Assembly (NCBI RefSeq): GCF_000001735.4 | Contig: NC_003074.8 | Span: 16,623,261 to 16,687,260, forward strand | Source of the DNA: Arabidopsis thaliana | Lineage: Eukaryota > Streptophyta > Magnoliopsida > Brassicales > Brassicaceae | Reading direction: 5' to 3' | Length of the DNA stretch: 64,000 bases | In this document: positions 11,711-21,260 of the stretch, piece after piece | How the letters are laid out: each line of letters begins with the position of its first letter | How positions within the stretch are numbered: position 1 is the stretch's first letter | Notes under the pieces: generated by a model | Databases searched by the model: none | The model's input: the letters and a program-made list of their open reading frames with translations, nothing else | What the model was told of the DNA's origin: nothing | Translations under genes and position numbers: made by a program

Positions 11711-12590
11711 ATTGGTCCACTTTAAAGATGTATCCAAATGATTTCTATTTTTTTTTAATAGAAATAAATGAATGATAGTAACAATTATAAAAATGCAGCC
11801 GAGAAAAGCAAGCAAATATGTGAAAATAAAGATCGTACAATTTCCAAATGAAATGTTATCATCTAGGACATTAATTTGGCCTACGCATTCAAATTTCGAT
11901 TTGGTTTGATTCTAGTTTCGGAATTTAGAACTGGTCCACTTAAAAATATCGAAATGATTTGTACTTAAAAAAGAAGAAGCAAGTAGATGATTGATACTTG
12001 ACCCAAAAAGAGATGATTTATAGAATTTATCAAGCAATCCACAACAAATGTCAATGTGAAAATTAAGATCATTCCAAAGCAAAAACATTCTTATGTAAAT
12101 AATACCAAAAACTAACTCTTATGTCACTAATGTCATTTTTTTGGAGTAGCTTAAAATTTAATTTTGGATAATAATTGCGTCGTTTCTACAACCGACTAAT
12201 TTGTAAAAAAATTATAAGGTTTACTACAAAGATAAGTTTTCAAAGTCGTTACTTTCATTTTCTTAAAACATTGCCAATTCAAAAGTAATAAACAATATAA
12301 TTACTATTGTTTAGTATTCAAGTTTATAAAATTTGATAAATAATATATCCAAACACGTTTTCTTAATAACACTCCAATTTTTTCTTAATGTATAATACTG
12401 TAAAACTATTTTTAAAAATGTATATAAAATTATACTACATATATTTTAAATTTCTTAGAATTGATCCGTATTTTTTGATTTGCAGACTTAATGGATTGGA
12501 GTGTTTTACTATATCGCTTGTATTTGTGAATCAGTTTATTCATTCCGGTTGGACCAAAACAAAAGAAAGAAATTTCGAGTCCTGATCAAC
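11711..12590. other. Intergenic region left of the Mutator-like element
   Basis: AT-rich, with no recognised gene. A 65-codon open frame at 12388-12585 has no recognisable domain and stops just before the inferred transposon end. Confidence 0.5.
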
Positions 12591-12599
12591 AATGCCACT

Positions 12600-13270
12600 G
12601 AACCGGAAATTTGAATCCGGCGTGCCATCTTTTGATCTGCATGCCACTCTTGTAGTGGATAATATCTATTTACCTTTAATGAATTATATCAATTAATTTT
12701 AAAAGATAAATCAAAAACAAAATCCAAATCGAAATCGAAGTAATCAATTCCGACCCAACCCAATTAATTCCGACCCAATTCATTTAATTCGAGCCGACAT
12801 TTAATTCCGACGAGATAGGCGATTTCCGATTAACTTCCGACATCGGCGATTTTCGACATTGGCTCCGTCGAGTCTGGGGAGCCTTTGCTAGGTCAGCTAA
12901 TCCAATTCTCCGGCCGTCGATTTCTCCGGTGCTGCGTGCTACGTGAGTCGATACTGTTGGATCGAATTCTTTATCGATCTTTGCTGCGGCTAATCTGGAA
13001 ACGATCCTTCTTTAGTTCTTCCATCTCCTGTAAGTATTATAGTTAGTACAATGTAATTGAATTGAATCAATGTGTAAGCAGCATCAAACCATGGACGACC
13101 TGAAATTGAATCAGACACTGATACATCTCGTGGTTCAACTGGTACTAATATATTGTTTATATTTGTAGGAGGCGATGAAGAAGAGGATCTAGACGAACCT
13201 ACACTTTGACTATGGAGGGTAATATACAGCAGACCATGAGTGGAGTTGCAAAAATTCAATATACGGTATA
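12600..13270. other. Left non-coding arm of the Mutator-like element
   Basis: Contains a second GCCACT copy near 12645, a stretch of repeated CGACCCAA/TTAATTCCGA units (about 12750-12800), and a GC-richer leader from 12840 to 13000 with possible 5' untranslated exons of the transposase gene. No separate gene was recognised. Confidence 0.45.
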
Positions 13271-15575
13271 GTGTTTAAGACATCATCTTTGGAGAGAATA
13301 ACATATGCGGATTTAATAGATAAGATCTGTAGAAAGATTGCTCTAGGTGGTGAGAAAAGGAATCTGAAATTGAGTTACAAGATATCTAAAGCATGGAGAG
13401 AGTCTTATATTGTAGATAATGAGGATGTGTTGATATATTTAACGTCATTGGATAAAGAGGGATTTAGACCTGTTTTGCATGTAGAGTTATGCAGTGATTT
13501 GGAAAGTAATAATAGCCAAGTTCCAATAGTAGAGCGAAGAAGTTCATGCGGTGTGAATTTTGGGGAATTGGCTGCCAATGTTGTAATGGTTGCGGATGCA
13601 AATACAGGAATTCTGAGTACTAATGAACCTATTATTGAACTAGAGGAACAGCGTGAGACAGTTAGTGAACCTATGATGCTAGAGAATGGAGTTTCTGAAA
13701 CTGTTATTGAACCGCTGATGATAGAGTGTGGGGTTAATGAAGATTCTGATAATGATTATGTTAGGGAAGAATATGTTCATCTGGCACGTCCGATACAAGA
13801 AAGTGTGGCTGCCGTTGTCAAAGAATGGGAAGATGGTATTGGTGATTTAGTAGGTCAAGAATTTCGTTCTAAGGAGGCAGTATGGGATTTGATTAATAGA
13901 GCTTCGAAAGAGGAAGTGTTTGGTGTGAAAACTATTAAATCTGACACGGGCCGTCTTATGTTAGAATGCAGTCAAGCATCTAAGGGTTGTGATTGGTATT
14001 TAAGAGTTACAAAAACTTCTGAGACAGATTTTTGGTGTGTGAAGAAACACACACAAATACATAAATGCTCTCGGTGTCCGGAGGCAACTAGATATGAAAA
14101 ACAAAAAGGCACACCGCGATTAGTAGCAGATGTGTTGCATGAGGACTATCCGGGTCTTCTTAATACTCCGAAACCTAAACAAATAATGAGTATTGTTAAA
14201 GGAAGACTTGGTTTGGATTGTTCATACTCCACAACTTTAAGAGGAAAAAAAAAACATGTTAGTGATGTGAGTGGGAGCCCTGAAACTAGCTACAAGTTAT
14301 TGTTTGCTTATCTGCACATTTTAAGGTCTGTGAATCATGGGACAATAACAGAAGTGGAATTGGATGCAGATGACAGGTTTAAGTTCCTATTCATCGCTTT
14401 GGGCGCAAGCATTGAAGGGTTTAAGGCAATGAGGAAAGTTATAGTGATCGATGCAACTTTTCTGAAAACCATATATGGAGGGATGTTAGTTATTGCAACA
14501 GCTCAGGATCCTAATCATCATCATTACCCCATTGCGTTTGGTGTAATTGATAGCGAGAATCATGCTAGTTGGAACTGGTTTTTCAGAAAGTTGAATTCCA
14601 TTATACCGGATGACCCGGAATTGGTTTTCATAAGGGACATACATGGAAGCATCATCAAGGGAGTCGCGGATGTGTTCCCGAAGGCATCACATGGACATTG
14701 TGTATGGCATTTGTCTCAAAACATTAAGAAAATGCTGGCAGGTGACAAAGAAGCAGGTATGGCCAAATTTATGGAATTAGCTCATATTTATACAGCGACT
14801 GAGTTCAACATTAGGTATGCAGAATTTAGGAGAAAGCATCCTAAAGTAGCCACCTATCTGGATCGGGCAATTGGGATTGAGAAATGGGCTAGGTGCTATT
14901 TTCAGGGAGACAAGTACAACATAGATACTAGCAACTCCGCAGAGTCTATGAACGCAGTGTTTTCAGAAGTAAGGAAGTACCATCTGTTACCGATGATAGA
15001 TGCGATTTTGGAGAAGTTTTCTGAGTGGTTCAACACACATCGCAAAGATTCCGCGTCTGCATCGAACACAAGGCAAGTGGTGCCTGTTGTGGAGAATATA
15101 TTACACACGCGCTGTCCAATTGGTGCAAAGCTAAATGCAACTGAACTAAACAGCTTCCGACAAGAATACAACGTAATTGGAAATGATGGTTTTTCTTATT
15201 TGGTGGACTTGGAAAGGAATACTTGTTCTTGCAGAGAATTTGATATAGACAAGTACCCGTGCGTCCATGCTATAGCTGCAGCCATAAAGCGATCTAAGAT
15301 GGATTTGAATAGCCGTTCAATCTTAAATAGCCGTTCAATCTTGAATAGCATATTACAGAACGATTTATGTGGTGCCTCATCAGGCTCACTGGTTCTTTCC
15401 TCCTGATTATGTGGAGAAGGTCGCAAAACCGCCGGATTACACTCCAAAAAAAGGAAGGAATCAAGAAACCCGGTTCCCATCCACAGGTGAGAAGCGCCGA
15501 AAGAAGACTAATAACAAAGCTACTCCTGGCATCAACTTGGAGAGGTGGTTGCAGCCTGAAACCAATGATGATTGA
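13271..15575 (+). pseudogene. MURA-type (MULE) transposase, interrupted near its 3' end
   Basis: The main frame (13271-15406) encodes about 711 residues. It has an N-terminal PB1-like segment (ITYADLIDKICRKIAL), a MuDR DNA-binding module (FRSKEAVWDLINRASKEE to WCVKKHTQIHKC), and an RNase H-fold DDE core with Asp in VIDATF (about residue 393) and Asp in FIRDIHGS (about 455). A candidate Glu lies in SNSAES. A SWIM zinc finger (CSCREF... CVHAIAAAIK) follows. The frame opens with GTG, and homologous residues continue upstream (EWSCKNSIYG), so the true start is uncertain. Near 15350 homology moves to another frame, where the normal MURA tail (QAHWFFPPDYVEKVAKPPDY ... ERWLQPETNDD) runs to a stop at 15575. 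This implies one frame-changing indel just after an in-frame 18-bp duplication (15311-15346). Probably inactive. Confidence 0.85.
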
Positions 15576-15589
15576 CGTTAACTCGTCAA

Positions 15590-15830
15590 CTAGTACAAGA
15601 AGTTCAACTACGATAAAGTCTTTGTGTGTAAATTTGTGTTTCTCGGAATTGTCAAATATTGTTCGACATGTTCAATTAAGAACAATCCTTTGTTTTTAAA
15701 TTTGTGTTTTCGGAATTTTGAAGCATAGTTAAGTTTTTTAGTTCAACAGAATTGCCAAACATAGTTCAACAGGTTCAACTATGAACCAGTCGTTGTTTGG
15801 CAAACCTAGTACAACAGGTTCATCTGGGTC
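15590..15830 (+). repeat. Cluster of GTTCAAC-type motifs after the transposase
   Basis: AGTTCAAC or GTTCAACT occurs at least five times (for example near 15600, 15740, 15760, 15772), always in the GTTCAA orientation on the plus strand. A block with CTAGTACAACAGGTTCA near 15806 recurs near 17438. Confidence 0.6.
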
Positions 15831-16039
15831 AACTATAAATACGGGTGGCATCCCAGTCAACGCGTCAGTTGAAATACCAATCGTCGCGTCGGTTGACAGG
15901 TGGCACTGCGAGTACCAATCGTCGCGTCGGTTGGAATATTATTTAAGACAGGATTACAATCGATTTTACACCATTCATATTTCATCCTATCCAAAAAAAG
16001 AACCCACCCCACTAATAAAGGAAGCCGTCGTTTGTCAAC

Positions 16040-17251
16040 ATGGATGGATATCATTCTGTTTCCGAACTTTGTCCGACTATCAGTGGATGGATTATTTGCG
16101 TTTTCGTTGTGAATGTGTTCAAGAAGTTTGTGGCACCGGATGAGTTCGAACTGGGCGTCATATTGGCAGATCAAACGGTTATATATTGCGAATATGTTTA
16201 ATTTTGTTTCTTTCACATAACTTGCATGTATATAGTTAAAATTATTTGGTGTAGGGTCCCCGTTCCCGAATCAAGGCTACCATTCCTCGTCGTCTTGCGT
16301 CATTTTACTTTGATCGAATACGAGAATATGAGTATGAGTGGATAATTATCACTAATTTCTCGGTCCGAAACGACGCTGAGTCTGTGAGAGCAACATCCCA
16401 TGACTACCAGATATGGTTTATGGAACAGACTATTGTTACTAAAGCTTTGAAAACGGATGCACTCTCGTTTTGGAATTTTACTCCTTTCGAGAACATCATA
16501 GAGAAGACGGTTAACAAGAATGTGTTGGTCGGTGAGTTATTTTGACAATTTTATAGTATTTTCTTTGAGAAATTGTACGAATACTTACTTCTATTATTAT
16601 ACACAAGATGTGGTAGGTGCGATTATTTGGCAGAGCCGAGTGACCGAAGGCATCGACGGTGTGAAGTTTTCTCTCAAGATATTGAATCAGCAGTAAGTTC
16701 AAATGGTTACTTTTTTGGGATTAGTTCAAATGGTTCAAATGATATAGTTTAAACGGTTCACCTATTTTTAGTTCACATGGTGCACCTATTCTAGTTCAAA
16801 TAGTTCAAATGCTATAGTTCACATGGTGCACCTACTCTAGTTCAAATGGTTCAAATGCTATAGTTCACATGGTGCACCTACTCTAGTTCAAATGGTTCAA
16901 ATGGTTATAGTTCACATGGTTCACTTGGTCTATTCTGATGGTTCAAGTGCTATAGTTCAAATGGTTCAGTAGACCTGGTTCAGATGGTCATGTTCACAAT
17001 TTCTGATCAAGTAAATAATTTCTATGAACTGCAGCAATAAAGTTCTCTATTGTGAAGCACACAATCAACAAGCTTTGGACTTTCAAGCTCACTTTCGGAG
17101 TCTTTGTACTCCGAGAATTGTGGTTGTACTCGTTTGCTGGCGTGTGAGCGGTCATCCTAAACCGAAGCTTGTGAGTCATGGCCCCGTGTCGAAGGTGTTT
17201 GGTAATCTGGAAATTCCGGAAGTTGATGAAATTTATAATGTAGTATTTTAG
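16040..17251 (+). CDS. RPA-like OB-fold (DUF223) protein carried by the transposon
   Basis: Four exons (16040-16195, 16255-16531, 16608-16692, 17035-17251) join in frame to 735 nt, 244 residues, with standard GT-AG borders. The product starts MDGYHSVSELCPTISGW and has VFKKF and VILADQT, then IKATIPRRLASFYFDRI, WIIITNFSVRNDAESVR, the DYQIWFMEQTIVTKA block and LSFWNFTPFENI. That order is typical of plant DUF223 proteins related to the large subunit of replication protein A (single-strand DNA binding). It covers about one to two OB folds and lacks the RPA zinc-finger C-terminus. The third intron (16693-17034) is built almost wholly of the element's GTTCAA repeats. The frame is intact although the transposase is not. 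It may be an accessory transposition factor, perhaps the VANB slot of VANDAL elements (inference). Confidence 0.75.
16695..16995 (+). repeat. Left repeat array, GTTCAAATGGTTC orientation (inside intron 3 of the OB-fold gene)
   Basis: Short units TAGTTCAAATGGTTC, CTATAGTTCACATGG and TGCACCTACTCTAG alternate, with an imperfect 45-48 bp superunit (CTCTAGTTCAAATGGTTC near 16836 and 16882). The 15-mer TAGTTCAAATGGTTC is the exact reverse complement of the unit in the right array at 20540-21140. Confidence 0.85.
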
Positions 17252-17254
17252 TTG

Positions 17255-18358
17255 TTGGGTACTTTGTATTATTCGTATAAACGAAGGAATTTGTAGTTTT
17301 TGGGTACTTTGTATTATTCGTATAAACGAAGGAATTTGTAGTTTTTGGGTACTTTGTATTAGTTTTTGGGTACTTTATTATTTTAACTAATAAAACGTTG
17401 TTCTATGTTTCTTTTGTAATTCCCGAAATCTGTAAGCCTAGTACAACAGGTTCAGCCCGTTCAACTATAATCACTTAGTAAAATGTGTTTAACGATTTTA
17501 TAATATGTAGAAACGTTTGAAGTTTACTACTAGCTCAACAAAAAATCTACTATTACTATTAAAGTGTCATTGATAAATATTTTTTTATAAAAATTGAAAT
17601 CGTGGTATGTGTTCACATAAACAACCTCTTATATGATAAGGAGTAGTTACTATGAGATCACCTCAAATGAAGTAAATTACGTGAATATGGTCGTATATCA
17701 AATGTGATTCTGCCAAAACTTTCAATATGCAAAATAAATCACAGTTAGGTTGGGTTCGACATAGTTATCAAGTATGTACATTAAAGTTCAGCTGAAATAT
17801 ATGAAAACAGTGAAAAGTACATCTATGTGTATGATAGTTCAGCTGTACAACTATGTGTAAAATTCCAACTGATGAACTTGATAATTCCAGCTGGCATACC
17901 GCATAATTCCAGCTGGCATACTGTATATCAACTCAAGGAATAAATGAAATAAATGTCTGGATTTATCAAGTCAAGTTAGATTTTGGTGGGTCCATATGTT
18001 TAAAGTTTTTTTTTTTAATGGTAGGGTTTTGAGGATTTTCATCTATATTTAATCATTTACTTGTGTGAAAAATCGAAAATTCGAGAAAACCCTCTGCTGA
18101 AGAAGACGGCGGCGATTCTTTAGCGGCGTCAAGTATTTTCCGGCGACGAGATTTTTCCGACAAACGACGTCATTTCTTCACAAGGTTAGATCTTTTCTAT
18201 TAAAGATATAGGGTTTATGTGGTGTATTTTAGTTCAGATCTAGGGTTTATAATAGTCAAGATCTAGGCTTTATTTTAGTCAAGATCTAGTGTTTATTTTA
18301 GTCAATATCTAGGGTTTAGTCAAGTATTTGATAGTTTAATATTTTGTATTTGACAGAC
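17255..18358. other. Non-coding centre of the Mutator-like element
   Basis: Contains a short tandem repeat near 17255-17370 (units with TTTTTGGGTACTTTGTATTA and ATTCGTATAAACGAAGGAA), a CTAGTACAACAGGTTCA block near 17438, repeated ATTCCAGCTGGCATAC near 17880-17925, and a repeated TCTAGG(G)TTTAT motif at 18235-18320 just upstream of the GRF gene. No gene was recognised. The last part probably holds the GRF promoter and a 5' leader. Confidence 0.5.
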
Positions 18359-18739
18359 ATGCCTATCTCTTTTAACGGAAGCTCTGACTCCTCTCCTAGT
18401 GAGAAATCTGACGGTTTCGACTACTACAATGCAATACGGGACGGGAATTGGGGCATTCCGACTAAGTGCTACTGTGGAAGAGACGTTGAAAAGGGTAATG
18501 TGGTTGGTGGCAATCTCCACGGGAAAACAAGATTCCGATGTCCACTAAATCTGACTGAGGTGGATGGAGAACACTTGCAGAAGTGGTGGGAGGAAGCCAT
18601 TGAAGAGGAGTTTTCGAAGTACTATAGTCGGAAGGACAAGCGAGAAGAAGGACCTCCTGCTTGGCAAGTTCCGATGTTCGAGCCCATCCACGAGAAGATA
18701 CGCATTATGAATGACCGGATCACTGATCTTGAGACCTAA
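18359..18739 (+). CDS. Small GRF-type zinc-finger protein carried by the transposon
   Basis: The frame begins at ATG 18359 (MPISFNGSSDSSPSEKS) and encodes 126 residues. Residues about 33-75 match the GRF zinc-finger pattern of plant nucleic-acid-binding proteins: GIPTKCYCGRDVEK, then GKTRFRCPL, then EHLQKWWEEAIEEE. A basic and acidic helical tail follows (EKIRIMNDRITDLET). After the TAA the same frame continues for 25 codons (LFKELRSMRSAISILRARGG) to a second stop at about 18814. The present stop is therefore probably a premature one, from a Gln codon change, and the ancestral protein was about 152 residues. Role in the element is unknown. Confidence 0.6.
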   Translation: MPISFNGSSDSSPSEKSDGFDYYNAIRDGNWGIPTKCYCGRDVEKGNVVGGNLHGKTRFRCPLNLTEVDGEHLQKWWEEAIEEEFSKYYSRKDKREEGPPAWQVPMFEPIHEKIRIMNDRITDLET

Positions 18740-18809
18740 TTATTCAAGGAACTACGATCAATGAGGAGTGCTATTAGTATCCTCCGAGCTAGAGGAGGGC
18801 GTGGTTCTC

Positions 18810-19030
18810 GTTGAACCATGTATGAACCATGTGAACCACGTTGTTTTCATTATGCAAGTATTTAATTTTGAACCATGTGAAGCACTTTGTTTTAATTAAT
18901 GTATGAACCTTCTGAACCACTTTGTTTTAAATATGCAAGTATTTATGATTTATTACGATGTGCAACCAAAATATACAGTTGAACAGGGTAATGTGACGAA
19001 AGATGAACCATTTGAACTAAACTGTTTCGA
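18810..19030 (-). repeat. Scattered GAACCATTTGAACTA-type motifs right of the element's centre
   Basis: Several TGAACCATGTGAACCAC units at 18812-18925 and one full GAACCATTTGAACTA at about 19006-19020. These are in the reverse orientation compared with the motifs left of about 17.5 kb. Confidence 0.6.
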
Positions 19031-19519
19031 ACCAGATGAACTATCTCTACACGCACAATTCACCGGAAACCACGGGCTTCGTCAACCCCAGATGACACTG
19101 ACACTGAACTTGAACTCATCGGAGTAGTTAGAGAAGGCACTCACAAAACCCTAAATCAATTTTGGAATTCGAATGTTTCGATTTAGGGATTGATTGAAAT
19201 CGTTTTTGTCTTTTCAAATTTTGAATTATGAATTTTGCATAAAGCGGACTCTATTTTTTGAAATTTATTGGATTTTGTTTTTGGTAATTTATAAGCCCAT
19301 TAAAAATGGCAAAAGGCCCAAAAGGAATACTTATTTTAGGGATGCTAAAACCCCTAGTAAAAAAAGGCTCAAGCCCAGCCCATTTTCTTAATCGTTCGGC
19401 GTGAAAGTTCAGATGGGACAGGCGAAGAGTCACGTCTATTCAATTTACTCGTCTGCTTTTAATTTTACACGAAACCAGAGAATTCAAGAAATTGAAACTA
19501 TTCACTGGTGAAGTTCATC

Positions 19520-20372
19520 ATGGAGAGTCCTGATCATCGACAGACCATTCAGAGGGTAAGAACGTCGGCGCCTTCCTCTCTGGCGTCTGCGACTCCAACA
19601 TCACCGGATTGTTCTTCTCCACCACCACCTGAGTGGTTAGTTGACATCGGGTTTATCCGCCGACATTTGGGGGTTCCGCTTCACCGTGTAATCCCCCTTG
19701 GAGAAGTGGAGCCGACGGTACCGTGGATGAGGTCTCCTTTACCAGGAGATATGGGGCCGGATTTTGTTCCAGCCCCAAGAGATTTCGTCCCAGGTCAAGT
19801 TATTCATCCCGGAAAGTTTTTTGGTCAAACGAATCTATCCAATGAGATGCATGACACATGTCTAAGGTTCATTCAAAAGGTAAATGTAAGAATAGTGTTT
19901 CGTTGTTGCTCGTTTGGTTAGGTTTAGGGTTTAATGAAATTTCAGGTTTAGGGTTTAGTTGTGTTGATTGTTGGTTATATTAGGTGAATCATATAGTGGT
20001 CGTATAGTTGTATTGATGGATATTTTGCGAGAAATTAACATTTCTATTGTTGGACAGGTGGATAATCAACACCAAGCTTATAGAAGGCGTCACCGCCAAC
20101 TACTCATTAAGTTGCAAGACCTGGAGAGAGGTATGAGGCGGTTGGAGGTTCATCCGAAAGACTGGGTGAGATACGGTTTCGACAAAGTTGCTGACATTCC
20201 ACTGCCACTAAGGAAATGGTGTGTTGAGCACGATGGATCGTCACCGAATTGGTCGTTTTTCACGGAGCCAGATCCCATTGAGGAGGACGATGAACCAGAT
20301 GATGCGACCTCCTCCTACATGAGAGTGGATGAGCCTCCACGCGAGTATCCTCCTGACTCTCTCTTTCAATAA
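19520..20372 (+). CDS. Unrecognised two-exon protein carried by the transposon
   Basis: Exons 19520-19879 and 20058-20372 (GT-AG, phase 0) join to 224 residues. The start at 19520 gives MESPDHRQTIQRVRTSAPSS, a Ser/Pro-rich leader to about residue 38. It continues with EWLVDIGFIRRHLGVPLHR, many prolines, then a charged helical segment (QAYRRRHRQLLIKLQDLERG) and an acidic tail (EPDPIEEDDEPDDATSS). I do not recognise a domain. The low-complexity ends and central coiled-coil-like helix could suit a structural or DNA-associated partner of the other element proteins, but this is only inference. The frame looks intact. It is followed at once by the right repeat array. Confidence 0.55.
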
Positions 20373-20539
20373 ACATTATGCCTTTGTTTTGCTTAAGTTT
20401 GTAAGATAAATCTAAATCTAAATTGTGGTTTTAAATCTTTATTTTGCTAACTATCTATGTTTTGAATACAATGTATGAATCTAAATGTTTGAATATAACT
20501 ATCTGTGTTTTGAAAGGAAATTTTGCTAACAATTATATA

Positions 20540-21140
20540 ATCAGTCGAACGGATGTTTGGTCGAACCATTTGGACTTCTTAGTCGAGCCATTTGGGCTTT
20601 AGTCGAACTATCTGAACTATTTGAACTAATCAGTCGAACCAAATTGAACCATTTGAACAAATTAGTCGAACCGGATAATCCTAGTGTTGAACTATCTGAA
20701 CTATTTGAACTAATCAGTCGAACCGGATGAACTATATAGGTCGAACCGTTTGAACTAACCAGTCAAACACATTTGAACCATTTGAACTAATCAGTCGAAC
20801 CAAATTGAACACATTTGAACTAATCAGTCGAACCGGATGAACTATATTGGTCGAACCGTTTGAACTAACCAGTCGAACACATTTGAACCATTTGAACTAA
20901 TTAGTCGAACCAGATAATCCTAGTGTTGAACTATCTGAACTATTTGAACTAATCACTCGAACCGGATGAACTATATAGGTCGAACCGTTTGAACTAATCA
21001 GTCGAACACATTTGAACCATTTGAACTAATCAGTCGAACCAAATTGAACCATTTGAACTAATAAGTCGAACCGACTAATCCTAGTGTTGAACTATCTGAA
21101 CTATTTGAACTACTCAGTCGAACCAAAATAAACAGTTGAA
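20540..21140 (-). repeat. Right repeat array, GAACCATTTGAACTA orientation, with a higher-order period
   Basis: Roughly twenty-five short units of AGTCGAACC, ATTTGAACCATTTGAACTA and GAACTATCTGAACTA. A larger unit starting TAATCCTAGTGTTGAAC recurs at 20676, 20915 and 21076 (spacings 239 and 161). The core unit is the exact reverse complement of the core of the left array at 16695-16995. Confidence 0.88.
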
Positions 21141-21260
21141 CCTAAAAGACCAATTACAAGCCAAATGTTTAAAAATTCACAAAAGTAAACATCATTACAA
21201 TGCAAATCAAGCCAAACGTTTTTAAATAAACCAATTGTTCCACAACTACCAGTAACTGGA

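Noticed and set aside
15857-16216. 119-codon minus-strand open frame across the OB-fold gene's first exon
   Set aside because: Antisense to an exon with strong DUF223 similarity on the plus strand; no domain of its own.
16695-21140. CRISPR-like appearance of regularly spaced repeats
   Set aside because: Units are of mixed length with no unique spacers, lie in a plant transposon and flip orientation. This is not a CRISPR array.
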